Source: Streptantibioticus rubrisoli
Lineage (GTDB): Bacteria; Actinomycetota; Actinomycetes; Streptomycetales; Streptomycetaceae
Direction: 5' to 3'
Assembly: GCF_024436055.1 (NCBI RefSeq)
Contig: NZ_JANFNH010000049.1
Location: forward strand, 1 to 56,315
DNA length: 56,315 bases
Shown: positions 31,796 to 39,447 of the stretch, one piece after another
How positions within the stretch are numbered: the stretch's first letter is position 1
Layout: each line of letters starts with the position of its first letter
The notes under the pieces: generated by a model
Databases searched by the model: none
What the model saw: the letters and a program-made list of their open reading frames with translations, nothing else
Told to the model about the DNA's origin: nothing
Translations under genes and position numbers: made by a program

Positions 31796-32473
31796 ATGCT
31801 CATCGCGAACGTTTCCCCCAGGACCATGGCCAAGACCACAGACACGGCGTGGTTGGCCCACGCCCTGGCGGAGGACGAGGAGCAGTACGAGGTCGAGGGG
31901 TTTGACGCCGATCACTCCAAGCAGTTCTACAACTGGGGCAAGGAGGAGAAGGGCGACTTCCAGTTCCCGGTGCATCTTGCGGCCAGCGCGCAGTTCCACA
32001 AGGAGGTCGTGCCACCGACGGGGAAGTCGATCGGGATGGTGGACTGCGGGCACGCCGAGAACCACCCGCACATCACGGACTCAGTGCTGCGCGTCGCCGA
32101 TCTGGTGATTCTGCATATGTCTCCGACCGGCGCGGACTGGGAGCGGATCGTCGAGCCCCCGGACGCCACTCCCTTCATGGACATCCTCAAGCGAAGCGCC
32201 CCGCTTCGTGCCACGAAGAGGATGCCGACCACCTGGGTGCTGCTGAACCGCACCGTGGCCAACGCGTCTTCTACGGGCTACTACCGGGAGGAGATGGCCA
32301 AGGAGGGCTATGACGTCTTCACCACGGTCATCCCGCGCAGTGAGTTGTTCGGGCAGTCCCTGGGCTTTCCCATCCTGGATGCCAGGAAGACCGCGTTCGG
32401 GGCGCTGGTGACCGAGATGAAGATGAGGGGTCTGCTTCCCGTGACGAAGCAGAAGGAGCAGGAAGCCAAGTGA
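31796..32473 (+). CDS. ParA-like protein with a degenerate Walker A motif
   Basis: TAGGCT (31783-31788) lies 7 bases before ATG, so a leaderless mRNA is likely. The 225-aa protein has a ParA layout: an N-terminal strand and P-loop-like segment NVSPRTMAKTTDTAWLAHAL (residues 5-24), a VEGFDADHSKQF segment, GMVDCGHAENHPHITDSV and ADLVILHMSP (about 79-107), as in ParA/MinD folds. But the P-loop KGGxGKTT has been replaced, leaving only KTT, so ATP binding should be weak or absent. The 3' end overlaps the next gene by 4 bases, as in parAB operons. It may be a non-ATPase partner or a divergent family of plasmid segregation proteins. Confidence 0.75.
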   Translation: MLIANVSPRTMAKTTDTAWLAHALAEDEEQYEVEGFDADHSKQFYNWGKEEKGDFQFPVHLAASAQFHKEVVPPTGKSIGMVDCGHAENHPHITDSVLRVADLVILHMSPTGADWERIVEPPDATPFMDILKRSAPLRATKRMPTTWVLLNRTVANASSTGYYREEMAKEGYDVFTTVIPRSELFGQSLGFPILDARKTAFGALVTEMKMRGLLPVTKQKEQEAK

Positions 32474-33573
32474 GCTACCGGCAGCAGATGCAGGAGCGGG
32501 CCCGCCAGCGCGACGCCAAGCGTGGGGGACGGGAGACTGAAGGCCAGCAGGCCGCCACAGCGGGCGCGCCAGCGCCGCGCGGCGAGGCGGACCCGGTCGA
32601 GCCCGAGCCCCCGGCTTCCGGCACCGGGGCGTACCGGCCCCAGCCGTTCACCCCGGACCTGATCCCCGAGCCCGAAGAACTCGACGCACAGGGCCCGCTG
32701 ACCGACCAGGAGGTCGACGAACTCGCGCGCTGCGAAGCCGCCTACATCAACGCCAACCAGGCCGACTGGCTTAAGTGGAAGGCCGCGCACGCAGTCCGCA
32801 GCCGGAAGACCTACCGAGGTCCGGACGGCACCCGGACATGGCCGGAGTATTGCGATGAGGTGCTCGGCGAATCCGAGTCCGAGGTCAACCGTTCGATTCA
32901 GCAGTGGCCGCTGATGCGGGCTATCGCCCAGCAGTGGACGAAGCCGCTGGCGACGCCGGCCTCCCACGTCCAGGCGCTGCTGCCAGTGGTCGAGGGCTAC
33001 GGCCTGGAGGAGACCGCACGCGACTACGCGACGCTGCGCACCTGGGCCGCAGAGAACAAGAAGAGGGTCACCGCGGCCGATCTGGAGACCTGGGTGCAGA
33101 AGGCCCAGGCCATAGAGCGGCCGGAGGAGAAGCCTGCGCTGACCGCCGAGAACTGGATGGCGGCGCGGGAGGAGCGCACCCAGAAGGCCAAGGAGGTGCC
33201 CAAGCCGCGCGCCGTCGAGAAGACTCCGCTCGCTGAACCGGGTGCCGCCGAGCAGCGGGAGCGGGAGAGCCAGCCCCCGGCCGAGGAAGAGAGTCACCCA
33301 AATTTGGGTGACTCCGCCTCCGAGCAGCCGGAGGCCGAGGAAGCCCCGGCCAGTGCCGCCCCCGGCACCGGCGAGGGGAAGCCCGGCGAGCCGGAAGCTG
33401 GCGGGGAGCTGGAGGACCGGGCTGTGCACGCCTGGAGCGTCCTGGACGGGTTGCGCGAGGAGCTGGTGGCCAGCGGTGTGCTGGAGGGCGCCCGTAGAGA
33501 TACCGTCCGCGCCATCGAGGAGAGTGCCCGGTCAATCGCCGACGCCGCCGCGGCCATCCTCAAGGACCGGTAG
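32470..33573 (+). CDS. ParB-like partner protein containing the plasmid palindrome
   Basis: The GTG overlaps the ParA-like gene stop. The 367-aa protein has a disordered, acidic N-terminus (about 1-75), a helical core with GPDGTRTWPEYCDEVLGESESEVNRS (about 118-144), which can form a helix-turn-helix, and a long helix-rich C-terminus with LEDRAVHAWSVLDGLREELV. No ParB consensus (such as the arginine-rich NTPase box) was seen, so it is ParB-like by position rather than by motif. The DNA encoding its second half carries one copy of the perfect 20-bp palindrome (33291-33314) and a second copy lies 19 bases after the gene (33592-33625). Confidence 0.65.
   Translation: MSYRQQMQERARQRDAKRGGRETEGQQAATAGAPAPRGEADPVEPEPPASGTGAYRPQPFTPDLIPEPEELDAQGPLTDQEVDELARCEAAYINANQADWLKWKAAHAVRSRKTYRGPDGTRTWPEYCDEVLGESESEVNRSIQQWPLMRAIAQQWTKPLATPASHVQALLPVVEGYGLEETARDYATLRTWAAENKKRVTAADLETWVQKAQAIERPEEKPALTAENWMAAREERTQKAKEVPKPRAVEKTPLAEPGAAEQRERESQPPAEEESHPNLGDSASEQPEAEEAPASAAPGTGEGKPGEPEAGGELEDRAVHAWSVLDGLREELVASGVLEGARRDTVRAIEESARSIADAAAAILKDR
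33291..33314. repeat. Plasmid palindrome, copy 3 (24-bp, inside the ParB-like gene)
   Basis: Perfect 24-bp palindrome containing the GTCACCCAAATTTGGGTGAC core. It encodes SHPNLGDS in the ParB-like frame and the same peptide on the other strand. Confidence 0.9.
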
Positions 33574-33591
33574 AGGAAGCCGGATACGCAG

Positions 33592-33625
33592 ATGGGCAGT
33601 CACCCAAATTTGGGTGACTGCCCAT
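33592..33625. repeat. Plasmid palindrome, copy 4 (34-bp)
   Basis: Perfect 34-bp palindrome with the same 20-bp core. It lies 18 bases after the ParB-like stop codon and 18 bases before the end of the convergent DUF4913-like gene, so it may also work as a bidirectional terminator. Confidence 0.9.
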
Positions 33626-33643
33626 TGTGTCGATCAGCGTGGA

Positions 33644-34291
33644 TCAGCTGTCTTTGGGTTTCTTCTTCTCCGCGGGTGGGCGCCGGGCGACGTGCGCCTC
33701 GATGTAGGAGTGCAGGCCGCCGTCCTCGAAGTCCGTCTCGACCAGGGTCACAGTGCCGTCCGGCCTAGGTGGCGGGATCGGGTGGAGCATGACGGCGTCC
33801 GGCCGTTCATAGCCGCAGTCGCGGAACTCCTCGACCATGAAGGACTTGACGGCGGGCCACCACCGCACGTGCCACTCAGCCGCGCGGGTCGGGGGCACGG
33901 TCTTTTTCTCGTACGACCAGTGCCAGTACGCGCACAGCCAGGTGAGCTGGACCCGCAGTTGCGGGTGCTCGTACCAGCAGGGCCGCCAGATCGACTCGGC
34001 GTACATCGGGCGCAGGACGTCCCGGCACCACAGCGTCAGCCAGTGCCACAGCTCCCGGGCCTCTTCCTGGTTGACCTTGGTCCAGTCCGGCGCGCTGCCC
34101 GGCCCGCTGGGTTCCTCCTCTTCTTGCTGGGCCTGCAGCTGCTCGACAGCCTCGATGATGTCGCCCAGCGTGATCTTGATGCCTTCAATGCCCTGGACCA
34201 GGTCCTGCTCCTCCAGGGCCTCGACACGGCGCCGGACGTCGGCCACGTCGCCGGCCAGCGCGGTGAGCATCTTCTCCGGGGAGATCGCCAT
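33644..34291 (-). CDS. DUF4913-like protein of the transfer block
   Basis: The 215-aa product has an N-terminal coiled coil (about 10-60, VADVRRRVEALEEQDLVQGIEG) and a C-terminal domain with Trp/Tyr-rich sequence LWHWLTLWCRDVLRPMYAES, IWRPCWYEHPQLRVQLTWLCAYWHWSYE and SFMVEEFRDCGYE. The W-x-P-C-W-x-E-H pattern is that of DUF4913, common beside coupling proteins in actinomycete plasmids. Its start codon immediately precedes the coupling-protein stop (34291 and 34292), so it is the downstream gene of that operon. Probable accessory factor of plasmid transfer. Confidence 0.75.
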   Translation of the reverse strand: MAISPEKMLTALAGDVADVRRRVEALEEQDLVQGIEGIKITLGDIIEAVEQLQAQQEEEEPSGPGSAPDWTKVNQEEARELWHWLTLWCRDVLRPMYAESIWRPCWYEHPQLRVQLTWLCAYWHWSYEKKTVPPTRAAEWHVRWWPAVKSFMVEEFRDCGYERPDAVMLHPIPPPRPDGTVTLVETDFEDGGLHSYIEAHVARRPPAEKKKPKDS

Positions 34292-36661
34292 TTAGAACGC
34301 CCCCAGGTTCCGGGTGCGGCGCGGCGGGATGGCGTCCTGCACGTCGTCGTCCTGCTTCTCCTCGACTGGGGCGGGCGGCTGCGGGATCTTCTCCAGGTGG
34401 ACGGTCGGCTCGAACGCGGGCTTCTCCGGGACCGGTGCGGGCTGCGGCTGCAGGTCGACGACCTCACCGGGCACGACCCTCAAGTGGTCGCGCGGGCCAG
34501 GGAAGCCGCCACTGGCTGCCCAGCCGCTGGCCGCCGGGTCAACGGTCCACGGGCTGTGGGATGCGGCCGGGGCCGGGGGCGCCCACGGCTCCTCGAACGC
34601 GGCCGGGGCCTGCTCCCAGGCAGTCGCCGCCGGGGCCGCCGAAGCGGGACCCCACGGGCTGGCCTGCGGCATGGCGGGCGGGGCGTCCCACAGGTCCGCC
34701 GGGTTCGGCGCCGCAACCGTCTTGCGCTTGCGGGCCTTGAGCGCGGCGCGGGCTGCCTTCTTGTCCGCCTTGTCCAGCTGCTTGATGTCCTTGCGGGCCC
34801 ACACCATTTCGTACTTGGCGACCAGCACGCCGATGTGACGGCGGATCACCAGGACCTGGCCCGGCTCCAGGCCCATGATGTCGCTGACCGACATTGTCGG
34901 TTCCTTCACCATGCGCCACGAGGTGGTGGCCGTCGTCCCGTTCGGGCCGGGGCCCTTGCTGCCGGTCTCCTCCCGCACCCGCTTCTGCCCGGTCAGCTTG
35001 GAGAGCGATTCCAGGTGGTCGTCGTTCTTCAGGCCGCCGAGGATCAGAGCGGTGCAGTTGTCCCAGATGGTGTCCGCACCGTTGCGGCCCCACCGGTCGC
35101 GGATCTGGCCCCGGGACTGGAACGCGCAGTGCACGGTGATGCCCAGGCCGCGGCTGTCGGCGGTCCACCGCTCCAGCGGCACCGGGCAGATCAGCGCCGC
35201 TTCGTCCAACACGATCGTCAGTGGCGGGTCGTTGCGCTCCCCCGGCTGCGCGGGGGCACGCCGGCGGGCTGCTTCGTAGATCTCACCGGTCAGTGTCGTG
35301 AACAGCGGGCCGATGCCGCCGGTACCGGTGTCCTCGCCGAGGATGTACACGGTGTCGCTGCCCGACGTGATGAACGACTCGACATCGAACTGGGGGACGT
35401 CCTCGCGGTGCGCGTCCACGATCGACTGTGCGATCTCCGGCAGGGACAGGCACTCGAACGTGGTCGACAGCGTCAAGAAGACGTTGTCCAAGGTGGTGGT
35501 CTTCGAGCGGCTGTCCTTCTGAGCGGGCGCCTGGGTCTGCTGCAGGTCGTCCGCCCAGCCCAGCGGCGCGACGTCCGCGAACTCCTCGAAGATGGCGGTG
35601 GCGGGCGTCTCCAGCGGCTTCTTAGCCCAGCGCGCCACGTCCAGCAGCGTCAGCCCCTTCATGTCGGCCGCCCACAGGAAGCTTTTCAGGACCTTGAACG
35701 ACTGGGAGTTCCAGAAGTCCCTGTTCTCCAGCCCGCTAGTGATGTCCGAGCCATCGAGCAGGTACTTGGCCCGGCGCAGGGCCACCTTCGGGTCGCGGCA
35801 GCCGATGACCGGGTCCCACAGCAACGTCGAGCTGAACTTTCCGTCGCCCAGATCCTGCGGGTTGAAGGTCCAGATGCGCCCGCCCAGCCGAGCACGCAGC
35901 GGCGCGGTCAGGCGGACGATGTCGACCTTTGTGCTGGTGGCCAGCACCGAACCCGGGGCGTCCACCACGAAGTTGCCGATCAGGCCGGTCTTGCCCGCGC
36001 CCATGGGCGCGATGACCGCCGTGCTGTCCTCGATCGGCGACCAGACGTCGATATGGGTCTTACGGTCCTTGCCGAGCCGCACCGCCACCTCGCTGGTGTC
36101 CACCTGCCGGGCGGGCACGTCAGCGAGCGAGGGCCGCAGGGTCCCGCGCTGCTTGACCACGGCCCGTCGGCTGACGCGCTTGCGGATCTTGCGCGCCGTA
36201 GCGAAGCCGTCAGTCTCCCGGCCGCCAATGCCGATGCCACCGAGGAGAGTGTCTTCCTTGAGCTTCAAGTAGCCCGCGCCGAGACCGGCGACCACGATCG
36301 CCGACACCAGGAGCGGCTGCTGGGCGAAGAGGTGGCCAGCGATGTGGGCGATGCTGCCCAGCACCTTGCCGAAGCTGGGGGTGTTGAGGCCGGTCTGATC
36401 GGCCGCCAGGAACGTGGCGGGCACCGCGCCGAGCGCGGCGTACCGGGCCGTCGGCCGCCCGAGCAACTGGCGCTCGATACGCGACAGCGGGGCGGAGGTC
36501 ACGGCCGGGTCCCACACCCACCGCGCGCCACCAGGCGTCGGGGTGGCCAGCGCGTTGTCGTTGACCTCCTGCCGGGCGCTGGTCGTCAGCACCGCGGCGT
36601 CGTCGAAGAGGTGGTCTGCTGTCGTCGGGTTCGTCTCGCTGCCCTTACTGTTGTCGTTCAC
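34292..36661 (-). CDS. VirD4/TraD-type conjugal coupling ATPase
   Basis: The GTG at 36661 is preferred because GAAGGGA lies 6 bases before it; an upstream frame from 36763 would add 34 residues. The 789-aa protein has an N-terminal membrane-helix segment (about residues 118-135), the Walker A APMGAGKTG near 216-224 and Walker B LTIVLDEAALICP near 485, plus IWDNCTALILGGL and other VirD4/TraG landmarks. The C-terminal 200 residues are a Pro/Ala-rich, disordered tail. Such proteins bring the relaxase-DNA complex to the transfer channel at the membrane. Its downstream gene (DUF4913-like) begins directly after it. Confidence 0.93.
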   Translation of the reverse strand: MNDNSKGSETNPTTADHLFDDAAVLTTSARQEVNDNALATPTPGGARWVWDPAVTSAPLSRIERQLLGRPTARYAALGAVPATFLAADQTGLNTPSFGKVLGSIAHIAGHLFAQQPLLVSAIVVAGLGAGYLKLKEDTLLGGIGIGGRETDGFATARKIRKRVSRRAVVKQRGTLRPSLADVPARQVDTSEVAVRLGKDRKTHIDVWSPIEDSTAVIAPMGAGKTGLIGNFVVDAPGSVLATSTKVDIVRLTAPLRARLGGRIWTFNPQDLGDGKFSSTLLWDPVIGCRDPKVALRRAKYLLDGSDITSGLENRDFWNSQSFKVLKSFLWAADMKGLTLLDVARWAKKPLETPATAIFEEFADVAPLGWADDLQQTQAPAQKDSRSKTTTLDNVFLTLSTTFECLSLPEIAQSIVDAHREDVPQFDVESFITSGSDTVYILGEDTGTGGIGPLFTTLTGEIYEAARRRAPAQPGERNDPPLTIVLDEAALICPVPLERWTADSRGLGITVHCAFQSRGQIRDRWGRNGADTIWDNCTALILGGLKNDDHLESLSKLTGQKRVREETGSKGPGPNGTTATTSWRMVKEPTMSVSDIMGLEPGQVLVIRRHIGVLVAKYEMVWARKDIKQLDKADKKAARAALKARKRKTVAAPNPADLWDAPPAMPQASPWGPASAAPAATAWEQAPAAFEEPWAPPAPAASHSPWTVDPAASGWAASGGFPGPRDHLRVVPGEVVDLQPQPAPVPEKPAFEPTVHLEKIPQPPAPVEEKQDDDVQDAIPPRRTRNLGAF

Positions 36662-37015
36662 GAAGGTTCCCTTCGTCGGGGCCCCGGTGCTGTAGCCGCC
36701 AAGCTCAGAAAGCACCGGGGCCACTCCTGTTGGTATACGTCGTTGCACTGACAAGCGCCGCATGTTTGTTGCTGCCCATCGTTGTTGACCTGCTGCGCGC
36801 GGTTGCGCAGGCTCCCGTCAGGCGGGATGGCATGGGCAGATTGCCCGCCAGACCGGACACCTCCGGCGCGTGCGTGCCCAGCACGCGAGCGCCATCAGCC
36901 CCGGTACCGGAGCCACCCCTCGCGGGATGCACGGCCATGCTCTGGGCTCCGGCCTGTGGACAAAGTCCGCGGATTTCCGGGCCTGCGACTGACCCCTGTG
37001 GACAAGATTTCGCGG
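36662..37015. other. Gene-free stretch with two DnaA-like boxes
   Basis: No gene is supported here (354 bases). Two copies of TGTGGACAA (minus-strand TTGTCCACA), at 36955-36963 and 36997-37005, are 42 bases apart, exactly four helical turns. TTGTCCACA is the Streptomyces DnaA box. The stretch also holds the start region of the coupling-protein gene. It may be part of a replication origin, or the promoter may be DnaA-regulated. Confidence 0.55.
36955..37005 (-). promoter_or_regulatory. Pair of DnaA-box-like sites
   Basis: Both copies are exact TTGTCCACA on the minus strand and are in the same orientation, 42 bases apart. A random pair at this spacing is unlikely, as one exact match of this 9-mer is expected only about once per such replicon. 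Confidence 0.6.
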
Positions 37016-38626
37016 TCACCGCTCGGCGTCCGACAGCTCATCCGCGCGCTGGCCGGGCAGTTGCTGTGACACGGCCTGTGCGTCTTCTTCGGCGATGACC
37101 TTCAGATGACCGCGCACCGCGTCCTCCTTAAGCCCCAACTGCGGCGCGAGCACACGGGCCACGGCCCGCCGGGACACCAGCGGCTCCAACTCCTCCGGCC
37201 GCATCGTGGCCATCAGCTCCCGCAACCTCCTGCGCTTTTCCTGGGCATCGCCCCGGCCGGAGCGCGCGGGCGCAGCCGCGCTCTGGTCGTCCTCGACCTT
37301 GGCCTGCACCCGGTTGGGGCGCGTGCTGCGGGCCGGGGCCGCTGGCGAGGCGCCCGCCGCAGCCAGCTGCTCGGTGTTGGGGAACGTGTCGTGCTCGCCG
37401 ACGTCGTGGCCGTACTGGGCGAATTGCGCCTCGACATCGGGCTGTTGGGCTTCCGGCACCTCGACCGGCACGACGGGCGCGGCCGTCTGCTCGGTCGTGC
37501 TGTACGGCGCGGGCGCCGCGTACCGCTCGACGTCCTGCTGCCCTTGGCCGTTCCCGTAGCCGTAGGCGTGCAGCTGCTGTTCGACCTGCTCGGCGAACAT
37601 CGGCTCGGCAGGCGGGACTACTGCTTCCGGCTGCTCGTAGCCGCCGTACACCGCCGCAGGGGCGGGATCAGGTTCGGGAGTCGTAACCGGCTCGATCTCC
37701 TGGTGTTCCGGTACCGGGGTGTCGTCCGGCTCGTCCTCGACCAGGTCGACAACGTCCCCGCGGTCGTTGTCCTCGCTGCCTGTGGGCAGTTCGCGCATCA
37801 CCTGCAGGTCGAACTCGATTCCCGCAGCCGCCAGCCCGGCCGGGCCAGTCTCCGCCAGCGGCACTCCGTACCGCGCGAGGCGCAGCGGCATCAGGGACTC
37901 GACCGGGGCCTTACGCCGCCAGCCCCGCCCAAATCGCGACCGTAGACGCGCCTGATAGACGAGCCGCTCCTGCTCCAGCTTGATGACCTGGTCGTAGGAG
38001 CGCAGCTCCCACAGCTTCATCCGCCGCCACAGCAGGAACGTCGGGACCGGCGCCAGCAGCCAGCGCGTGATGCGCACGCCTTCCATGTGCTTGTCGGCGG
38101 TGATGTCGGCGGTCCGCCCGATCGCGTGCCGGGCCGCCTCGACGGAGACGACGAACAGCACCGGAATGACGGCGTGCATGCCGACGCCGAGCGGGTCTGG
38201 CCAGGCGCTCGCCCCGTTGAAAGCAATGGTGGCCGCGGTCAGCAGCCATGCCGTCTGGCGCAGCAGGGGGAACGGGATGCGAAACCAGGTCAGCAGCAGG
38301 TCCAGCGCGAGCAGGACCACGATCCCAGCGTCGATACCGATGGGGAAAACATTGGCGAACCAGCCGAACCCCTTGTGCAGGGCCAGGTCACGCACCGCCG
38401 CGTAGGAACCAGCGAAGCCGATGGAGGCGATCACGACGGTGCCCGCGACGATGACACCGACGAGCGTGCGGGCCGCTCCCTTGTCCTTGAGCCGTTCCCA
38501 TGGCTGCCGCTCCTGGGGCTGCCCGGTGGCGGGTTCGGCTGCTGACCCGGGCGGGCCGGTAGCCGTTCCCTGGGCGTGGAGCATGTAGGTCAACTCCCAA
38601 TCTGTGTCGTGTTCTTGGCTCGTCAC
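37016..38626 (-). CDS. DUF2637 membrane protein, Spd-like transfer/spread protein
   Basis: The GTG start overlaps the stop of the small gene at 38623-38805. The 536-aa protein has four membrane helices (about residues 52-74, 88-110, 120-140, 148-166) with the DUF2637 pattern (FANVFPIGIDAGIVVLLALD and PVLFVVSVEAARHA), followed by a helix ending KLWELRSYDQVIKL, a long acidic, Pro/Gln-rich linker and a C-terminal helix-turn-helix-like segment LEPLVSRRAVARVLAPQLGLKEDAVRGHL (about 470-500). DUF2637 proteins include the Spd/SpdB-type spread proteins of Streptomyces plasmids. This member probably helps intramycelial transfer. Confidence 0.85.
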   Translation of the reverse strand: MTSQEHDTDWELTYMLHAQGTATGPPGSAAEPATGQPQERQPWERLKDKGAARTLVGVIVAGTVVIASIGFAGSYAAVRDLALHKGFGWFANVFPIGIDAGIVVLLALDLLLTWFRIPFPLLRQTAWLLTAATIAFNGASAWPDPLGVGMHAVIPVLFVVSVEAARHAIGRTADITADKHMEGVRITRWLLAPVPTFLLWRRMKLWELRSYDQVIKLEQERLVYQARLRSRFGRGWRRKAPVESLMPLRLARYGVPLAETGPAGLAAAGIEFDLQVMRELPTGSEDNDRGDVVDLVEDEPDDTPVPEHQEIEPVTTPEPDPAPAAVYGGYEQPEAVVPPAEPMFAEQVEQQLHAYGYGNGQGQQDVERYAAPAPYSTTEQTAAPVVPVEVPEAQQPDVEAQFAQYGHDVGEHDTFPNTEQLAAAGASPAAPARSTRPNRVQAKVEDDQSAAAPARSGRGDAQEKRRRLRELMATMRPEELEPLVSRRAVARVLAPQLGLKEDAVRGHLKVIAEEDAQAVSQQLPGQRADELSDAER

Positions 38627-38805
38627 GCGTTGTGGCGTGTGAGGTAGTCGTCCAAAGCCGCGTCCACCAAGTCCTGCAGGTTGACGTCGTGCTCGGCCGC
38701 GTAGAGCCGGGCGCGCCTGCGGACGGAAACCCGCACTCGCGCGGAGAAGTTGACGCGCTCCTCGCCCTCTTCTTCGGGGGTCTGAGGCTGCGACTGCTTC
38801 GGCAC
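38623..38805 (-). CDS. Small ribbon-helix-helix-like DNA-binding protein
   Basis: GTG 38805 is chosen because GGAG lies 5 bases before it; the longer ATG at 38868 has no such site. The 60-aa protein has an acidic N-terminus, then a strand VNFSARVRVSVRRRARLYAAE and helix DVNLQDLVDAALDDYLTRH, the ribbon-helix-helix order, and its stop overlaps the DUF2637 gene start. It may repress the operon, binding the large dyad at 38910-38955 just upstream. It could also be a CopG/Arc-like copy or partition factor. Confidence 0.72.
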   Translation of the reverse strand: MPKQSQPQTPEEEGEERVNFSARVRVSVRRRARLYAAEHDVNLQDLVDAALDDYLTRHNA

Positions 38806-38909
38806 TTTGGCTCCTGTTGTGGGTGGTTCCAGTGTTCCGAGCACCCTAGGCCCTTCCGTTGGCTTCATGGCTTCCTTGCTTGCCCGTCAACTGTACTGCC
38901 AACATCCAT

Positions 38910-38955
38910 GCTTGCCAACATTCAAGGAATCGTGATTCCAGGAATGTTGACAAGC
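38910..38955. promoter_or_regulatory. Large dyad, candidate operator between divergent operons
   Basis: A 46-bp imperfect palindrome with 22-base arms and only three mismatched pairs, centred near 38932. It contains the half-site CAACATTC (38916-38923) with the inverted copy at 38942-38949, and CAACATCC occurs again just to its left (38900-38907). It lies between the ribbon-helix-helix gene (38805, minus) and the promoter at 38947, and overlaps that promoter's -35 box. Confidence 0.7.
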
Positions 38956-38975
38956 TGGCTCAGGGGGAGGTTAAT
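38947..38975 (+). promoter_or_regulatory. Sigma-70-type promoter of the long plus-strand operon
   Basis: TTGACA (38947-38952) and GTTAAT (38970-38975) are 17 bases apart, in front of the gene at 39106. The -35 box sits in the right arm of the dyad, so binding to the dyad should block it. A strong hairpin (38984-39013) follows in the leader. Confidence 0.6.
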
Positions 38976-38983
38976 GGAAGTGC

Positions 38984-39013
38984 GAGAGGGCCGGGCTTGC
39001 CCGCCCGGCCCTC
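38984..39013 (+). terminator. Leader hairpin (attenuator-like) and adjacent second hairpin
   Basis: AGAGGGCCGGGC pairs with GCCCGGCCCTCT around ttgccc. A second, smaller GGGGC/GCCCC hairpin with the same loop (cttgccc) follows directly (39017-39035). They lie about 9 bases after the promoter's expected start and 90 bases before the first gene, so they may regulate read-through. Confidence 0.65.
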
Positions 39014-39105
39014 TCCGACCGGGGCTTGCCCGCCCCGGCCTTCACCCCGGACAGGCGCAGCGAACGCCTCCCGGGTTGGGACACCCCTGACTTGGAGGGA
39101 TATCC

Positions 39106-39447
39106 GTGAACCAGTCTCTCAGCCTCATGCCCGCCACTGAAATCAAGGTGGACGACAAGGCCGCACTGCGCTTGTCGCCCGAGGGGATGCCCGCGCTGGC
39201 GCTGATCGTCGGCCCCCGGCTCGCCGTCTCCGGTCTGATCGGCCCGCGCTGCCGTGACTGCCGCGACTTCCAGACCGTGGTCACCAAGGCCGGCACCGTC
39301 TCCTGCCACTGCCTCACGCGGGGCGAGGTCGACCGGCCCCCGCTGCCGGTCCGCCCGGAGCCCCACGAGCGTGACGGCCGGCAGTCCGCGCCCGCCGAGC
39401 CCGCCCGCGGCCCGCACGCGCGCCACCTCGCCCTGCTGGCCGGGTGA
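39106..39447 (+). CDS. Small protein with Cys/His zinc-like motif; first gene of the 12-gene operon
   Basis: GTG 39106 has GGAGGGA 7 bases upstream. The 113-aa protein begins MNQSLSLMPATEIKVDD, has a beta-rich middle (LALIVGPRLAVSGLIGPRC) and the pattern RCRDCRDFQTVVTKAGTVSCHCLTR (about 48-72), which suggests zinc binding. The C-terminal half is basic and disordered. It is the head of a very compact operon that runs to 45008 with mostly 4-base overlaps. Role unknown. Confidence 0.65.
   Translation: MNQSLSLMPATEIKVDDKAALRLSPEGMPALALIVGPRLAVSGLIGPRCRDCRDFQTVVTKAGTVSCHCLTRGEVDRPPLPVRPEPHERDGRQSAPAEPARGPHARHLALLAG

Noticed and set aside
16673-33625. The 20-bp palindrome as a mere set of terminators
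   Set aside because: Only the copy at 33592-33625 lies between convergent genes; one copy is inside a gene and the others are not next to gene ends.
34292-36661. TraB/FtsK-type single-protein transfer system
   Set aside because: The ATPase has VirD4/TraD-like features and lies with a MobF relaxase; no FtsK-gamma-like DNA-reading domain was recognised.
33242-36751. A 1169-codon plus-strand frame opposite the coupling ATPase
   Set aside because: It runs antisense to a protein with complete Walker motifs and contains no recognisable domain or ribosome binding site.
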